DNA of 64,000 nucleotides from Torymus aiolomorphi (taxonomy: Eukaryota > Arthropoda > Insecta > Hymenoptera > Torymidae). Location of the stretch: positions 102,424,310 to 102,488,309 of the forward strand of contig CM070876.1 in assembly GCA_036365515.1 (NCBI GenBank), read 5' to 3'. Shown here piece after piece: positions 58,920 through 64,000 of the stretch (positions are counted from its first letter, which is position 1; each line of letters begins with the position of its first letter). The notes beneath the pieces were generated by a model. That model saw only the letters and a list, made by a program, of their open reading frames with translations. It was not told the DNA's origin and made no database searches. Made by a program: the position numbers and the translations under genes.

Positions 58920-59310
58920 AGAGGCGCCAGTAACAGTGGCTTCACGCAAGGCCGCAGCCGGAGATCTGCTTCACCGCGTGCTGAATGCAGCGGTCGTCCA
59001 CACGTTGCTCGACAGGTGCGTTTGAGGGCGCCAGTGACGGTGGCTTCACACAAGTACGCACATGGAGATCTGCCGTTGATAGCTGCTATGCCTCGGAGAG
59101 AACTCGACAAGTGGTGACGATTGAAGAGCAGTCCTTGAAGTTCGTCCGGTTCTAAAGATCATGCGTGTGCACCGGCATGGCAGCACACACAGGACGTGAG
59201 TCGATCGAATCTAATTTCCAATATTACGCGTGGGCGCCGGCGTGCCAGCACGCATATAAAGTAAGTCGAGATTTCCAGTATGCGCCGGCGTGCCAGCATG
59301 CATATGGAAA
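58920..59310 (+). repeat. short GC-rich tandem duplications
   Basis: A block GCGCCAGTRACRGTGGCTTC occurs at 58,924 and 59,029 (about 105 bp apart). Next, a unit around GCCGGCGTGCCAGCACGCAT occurs three times (59,170, 59,235 and 59,284) with a period of 50-65 bp. Confidence 0.6.
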
Positions 59311-59639
59311 CTGCGACGGAATCCTCCTTGGCGGCGAACTGCCGCAATTTTTGCCGAAGCTGGAATTGCGGCACGAAGACACACAAACGCCGCACAGTGG
59401 GCCCAAACTGCATTTTTTTTCAAAATAAAATATCACAGCGTAGAATCGACCGATTTTTAATTTTTTTTTTTAATGTATGTAATGAGTTGTAGTTTTAGGG
59501 AAAACTATAGAAAATTGCGGCATCAAATTTTTTAACCGGCAAATTTGATAAATACGCGGTTTTTCCAGATAAAGGAAAAACTGAGGTATTGATGATATTC
59601 ACAGAATTTTCGATAAACAGTATAACATTACGTATACAA

Positions 59640-59996
59640 GCACGCACGCAAGCACGCACGCACGCACGCGCGCACACACACGAGTACACACACACACACA
59701 CACACATATCGATATGGACATTTCCTAAAAATAATTTATGTCGATTCCAAATTTGCAAAACAACATTCCTAGCATGTTTACTCAAAACATTTTTTTTTAC
59801 TATCACAAAGTTTTCTCTAGGAAAAAGCAATAAGATTCGTGATATTGAAAAATCTTACTTTTTCGATAAAGGGTATAAAGTTATTTCCATGCGCGTACAT
59901 ACACACACACAAGAACACTCACACACACACACACACACACACACACAAGTACACTCATACACACACGCGCGCACACACACACGCGCACACACACAA
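59640..59996 (+). repeat. paired (AC)n/ACGC microsatellites
   Basis: Two AC-rich tracts (59,640-59,706 and 59,903-59,996). His/Thr-rich frames here are artefacts. Confidence 0.9.
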
Positions 59997-60004
59997 AAAA
60001 ATTT

Positions 60005-60560
60005 ATGATTTTGTACTAGTGGTCCGTGCAATCACTATCTAATAACCAGAATAATTCATTACAGTCTTGGTTAAATTCATATCCTATTACCTGATTAATT
60101 TGCAAATTAACTACTTGTGTTACCCAAGTTGCAGCTGAGTTTTCTTCTGTAGTTATTACTGAGTGTTGTACACTAGACGCTTCGTTTCTATGTTCATCTG
60201 GATATCTGCCTGCATCTCGACCTCTGCCAGGTTGAGCGACTCTGCCTCGGCTGTTGCCTCCCTGTTCATAGTTTGGACTTCGTTGAGCACCTCTGCCCCT
60301 GTTGTCCTGTTGACCCTTTTGACTCCAACAGTCCTTTTGCCGGTGGCCAGTTTTTCCATAGGAAAAGCATTACGCTTCGAACTTAGCTGTAAAAGTACTC
60401 ATATTATCTTCTTTATCAAATTCATTTTTTGACATGTTCTTTTCTTTAATTTTAGATTTGACATAGTCTACTGTCCTTTGTTACTCCAGTATGACGTCCA
60501 TGAAATCTCCAATCTAGCCGTAGCTTGGTGGTACTGCTCGAATTAAATATCTCATCTTTT
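60005..60560 (-). pseudogene. Copia gag-protease fragment (minus strand)
   Basis: Read on the minus strand, 60,366-60,325 gives CFSYGKTGHRQKDC, a CCHC knuckle whose second Cys has become Tyr. It is followed by an Arg/Gly/Gln-rich linker and then LFWLLDSDCTDH (about 60,050-60,020), the Copia protease site, where DSG is DSD. Upstream (60,560-60,370) are gag remnants (QRTVDYVKSKIKEK) with stops. Nothing of integrase or reverse transcriptase follows; the AC microsatellite begins instead. Confidence 0.7.
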
Positions 60561-61983
60561 CGCCTTAAGCATTATTATGCTTAAAATGTTTAAAACAAAA
60601 GAGTCTTTTGTAATAAATAGTGCGGAAAAGAGTGTTTCACAACTGTTACCAAACTGATAGAACACCGGGGCATTCGTATCAACGCTGTACAATAAATACG
60701 GACGTGTTGACTATTCTCTTTTCATACTTAATTACAATTTTAGCCTAATTGTATCTTTAAAAAATTTGAATTGCTTTAGTAGAGATAATATAACAAGCTA
60801 ATATAAAAGAGTACAATCTATTAACTTTATTTCATTATTTCATTTAAAATTAAATAGGAAACCTCATTGGCCTTTAAGATGTGTTTTATAATATGGCCCA
60901 TTACCTTATCAGAACCTTTCACTGCACAATAATAAAATTTTTGCTACGTGGTGGAAACATTTTTTCTCAACTCAGGCATGAAATAGGGCCTTTTTGACGT
61001 GTGAAAGTAGGAGAGAAAATTTCCCATTTAAACAAGCGTATTTTGTAAAAGTTTGTACTGACTGCTATTTGTAACCGTTAACTGGGTGCTGTAACCGCTA
61101 AACTCAAACGACGCATCAACGTCAAGCTTAGAGTAGTTCTACCCTTCGGTAGCAGAAGGTGCCTCTCAAAATATCAAATCCTAATAGTCATCCACAAAGA
61201 GATATAGAAGGAAGAAGCTCTTAATTGTCTCCTACTTGGTTCGGGAGCTATGAACCAGATCACAACAATGAGTTTTGTTTGAAGTATTTTGAATTTATTA
61301 TTATAAAGTTCTTTTTATTGTGTTTTCTCGATATGATATATTTAGTTCAGTATATTTAATTAGTACCGGATATTTAATTGGTAGTGTGTCCGTTACTAAT
61401 TAATTGCACGTGCTGGATAAAAGTGCATATTCAAGGCTTGATTGACTATCTTTCTAAGAAATATATTTTGGGCATTGTGCAGTTAACTAATAGAAACACG
61501 TTGATATACGTACATTGAGTTTCTAGTGACGGATGACAAAGATATTAGTAGACTTCCAATCTCATCTATTTAATAAGCACTCTCTACAAATTGTAATAAT
61601 TTTTTTCATGACTGTACAAATAATTTTCTTATCTGTAGTATTACTCATTAAATTAAAGTCGTACTTTCAATAACAGTTTAATTTCTGTAAATTATTCATT
61701 ATTATATTTTCTCTACAAAATATCTCCAAAAATGGTCCATCACTACATCTTCTAAAAAATCCTTTTATAAATTATTTTACAAAACCTCAACAATCCTTTA
61801 AAAACTTTTGCAAGCAACGAGAAATTCTTTTCCAAAACCTTTACAATCACTTTACAAAAACTTTTACAAAAGGTAAGAATTTTTTCGGAAAACATGAGAA
61901 TTATTTTCCGAAACATATACAATCCTTTAAAAATTATTTACGTTTTATTTTATGAAAAGGAATTCTACGAATAAATAATAAAT
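60561..61983. other. AT-rich region without recognisable gene
   Basis: No frame above noise and no TE domain seen. Confidence 0.45.
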
Positions 61984-62318
61984 TGTTGCGTTCTATAAAG
62001 TCGAAATAAATTTCTTTCCCGCGGATACTGAAAGTCAAACCCAAAAAAGTTGTGAAATCAATTAACATGTAGTTTTATACTTTTTAGAATATGAGGTACA
62101 TTTATATCGGCGTGTGAGGTAGAGACAATGCATACGCAGCGTCATCACGCGAGTATAGGTAAGAGTATAGCGAGAGCTAGCGGGCGCTCACTCGATTGTC
62201 ATCCTCCGTATGAGCGGTTGTAAGAGAGATAGAGCGGTGTCGAAGATTAACTTAATAAAGTTCTTTGTTGTTTCTGTTATTTGAGTGGTTTATTTGAACA
62301 AACCCTTTGTTTTCAACA
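61984..62318 (+). repeat. candidate Copia 5' LTR (335 bp)
   Basis: TGTTG at 61,984 and CAACA ending 62,318 are inverse termini. AATAAA lies at 62,252-62,258 in the latter part. A primer-site-like TGGCAGCATAGTGCC follows at once, like the initiator-Met-tRNA site of Copia elements (TGGTAKCAGAGC type). The second LTR would be beyond the window. Confidence 0.55.
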
Positions 62319-62333
62319 TGGCAGCATAGTGCC
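62319..62333 (+). promoter_or_regulatory. Copia primer-binding site candidate
   Basis: TGGCAGCATAGTGCC directly after the LTR end. It resembles the complement of the initiator-Met tRNA used by Copia, with a few mismatches. Confidence 0.5.
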
Positions 62334-62451
62334 TGGTTAATCGTCAGTGGTGGTATTGTCTGTTGAGAGAGCAATACCATACTTACATTCTACGAAAGGG
62401 AAAGTGTTTTTAAGTTGAGCACGTGGTAAGCGTAAGAACAAAGGAAAACGC

Positions 62452-62970
62452 ATGGACAAGAGAGAAAAGTTAAGCGAAACTGAAAGTGACGAAGAGTTTT
62501 TTGATATTGAAAATAAAGTAGATAAAAAGGAAGAAAACATGCAGGAAGTAAAAATACCGATTTTTGATGGACAAGAATGCAGTAATTGAAGAAACGCATA
62601 TTAATGTATTTAAAGATGAAAAAGTGTGAGATTGTAACTAAACGTGCAAAAATGGAAGGCGACAAAATTGATTGGGACGAAGAAGACGTGCAAGCTATAA
62701 ATTATATTTATAGTGCAATTTCAAACAAACAAATGGAATTGATAAGTGACAAAGAAACGGTGTTTGATATTATGAGAAAATTTTTATAGCACATATTTGG
62801 AAGAATCGACAGCTCTCCAGATACTGTGTAGAAATAAATTAGAAAATTTGTAATTAAAAGATTTTAGTAATTCAACAGGTTTCTTTAACGAATTTGAAAA
62901 ATCAGTGAACGAGTTGAAAGAAGCTGGTGCAAATGTGACGGAGAAAGAAAAAATGCTACGTGCATTGAAA
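62452..62970 (+). pseudogene. Copia gag (frameshifts, 3' part deleted)
   Basis: Starts ATG 62,452 (MDKREKLSETESDEE). A TGA at 62,587 comes from loss of one G where a Trp codon is expected. The next frame (62,586-62,789) continues the usual Copia gag, with KMEGDKIDWDEEDVQAINYI. Another shift near 62,785 leads to ESTALQIL and FFNEFEKSVNELKEAG, ending at about 62,970. The knuckle and protease that should follow are missing. Confidence 0.7.
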
Positions 62971-62975
62971 ACAAA

Positions 62976-64000
62976 ATGCACAATATTCCTTTTGATAATA
63001 ATAGGAAAAGGGCAAAACACATTTTAGAGATAGTACACACAGATTTAAATGGGCCACATTCAGAAGTTTATAAAGGGGAAAAATATTTTCTTACTTTTAT
63101 TGACGAATTTAGTAAAGTAGCTAAAGTTTATCCGATTAAGACAAAGAATGAGGTATATGATAAATTTATTGAATATATTAATTTAGTTGAAAATAAAACT
63201 GGTTAGAAAATTAAGAAATTGAGATGTGATAATGGCACTGAATATTTGAATAAAGATATGTATAGATTATTTAGAGAAAAGGGAATTGAGTTAGAGCCAT
63301 GCCCACCTTATGTGCATGAGCTTAACGGTACAGCAGAAAGGTACAATAGGATAATTATGGACAGTGCTAGGTGCTTGTTAGCTGAGTCAAAGGTAGAGAA
63401 ACGGTACTGGCCAGAAGTAGTCTGCGCCGCAGCATATTTGAAGAAAAGAACGATTGCAAACACGTTAGTGCGGAATAAATCTCCTTATGAGATATTTTTT
63501 AATCAAAAGCCAGACACGAAGAATTTAAAATTATACGGAAGTAAAGTATTTGTTAGAGTACCCGAAAATAAAAGAAATTCAAAATGGGATAGAAAAGCTG
63601 ACTTAGGAATTTTGATAGGTTGTGCTGTAGTAGGTTACAAAGTCTTGATAGGCAACAGAATTATTGTTGCAAGGTATGTGGATGTTGTTGAGGAAGACGT
63701 GGAATGCATAGCTTTAAATAATAGAGTTTTAGAAAAGGAGAATTTGAATGAAAGCATTGAACAGGATGAAAATTTAAACAATAAAGAAAATGAAAATTTA
63801 GGAAGTTTAAATGGAAATGATAAAAACGAAGTAGAAGAAGTACCTGAATTATGAAGGTCTCAAAGAAATATTAGAAAGCCTGGTAGATTTGATGATAACT
63901 TTGTATATAGTGGATGTATATATGTAAATTATTGTAGTGCTGATAGTCCAGTAAATCTTAAAGAGGCTATTGAAAGTGATGAGTCTAGTTTTTGGCTAGA
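62976..64000 (+). pseudogene. Copia integrase, running off the window
   Basis: One frame with stops at 63,204 (TAG) and 63,852 (TGA). First Asp in HTDLNGP (63,037), second in RCDNGTEY (63,222), Glu in NGTAERYNR (63,320). The C-terminal part (LKLYGSKVFVRVP, then an acidic linker with many Asn/Glu) leads toward the reverse transcriptase, not yet reached at 64,000. The zinc-binding N-terminus is absent because gag joins straight to NIPFDNNRKRAKHILE. Confidence 0.82.

Noticed and set aside
59589..60042. His/Thr-rich ORFs
   Set aside because: Translations of (AC)n microsatellites.

Overview
The window looks like eukaryotic, most probably insect (arthropod), heterochromatin-like sequence. It is AT-rich, has long dinucleotide microsatellites, and consists almost wholly of nested transposable elements of kinds usual in insects: Helitrons, three Ty3/Gypsy elements, a non-LTR retrotransposon, Copia pieces and short foldback elements. 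I found no host protein gene I would defend, and no tRNA, rRNA or CRISPR array. The species cannot be named from what is visible.

Layout. 1-4,090: an unidentified low-complexity ORF, AT-rich DNA, and two diverged 3' ends of one LTR-element family. 4,149-29,166: Helitron 1 (Hel-1, + strand, 4,384-21,819, carrying the 10.2-kb Gypsy Gyp-1), then Helitron 2 (Hel-2, - strand, 22,490-27,859, carrying a LINE), which faces it tail to tail. Small (TA)n-bounded foldback elements sit between and beside them. 29,168-46,708: Helitron 3 (Hel-3, + strand), split by the 12.9-kb Gypsy Gyp-2 on the - strand, which itself carries a 2.8-kb insertion. 46,735-51,917: a non-coding element with Helitron-like ends (Hel-4), filled with a 14-bp minisatellite. 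53,731-58,123: Gyp-3 on the - strand. 60,005-64,000: two Copia remnants in opposite orientation.

The nesting can be dated by empty sites. Gyp-1 sits in Hel-1 between two GTAC copies, Gyp-2 in Hel-3 between two ATAT copies, and the LINE in Hel-2 between two ATGAT copies. A MITE in Hel-1 is missing at the same site of Hel-2. All coding elements are decayed by single stops, frameshifts or deletions, but long frames survive, so most insertions look young.

The most unusual features are: (1) short elements between (TA)n tracts with one conserved core but quite different, self-complementary arms; (2) Helitrons with long subterminal inverted arms and a hairpin-CTAG 3' end docked in (TA)n; (3) a third ORF after pol in two diverged Gypsy elements, encoding a coiled-coil protein with a C-terminal Cys/His knuckle, behind a candidate splice acceptor; (4) a small accessory ORF with a duplicated WDP motif at the 3' end of Hel-1.
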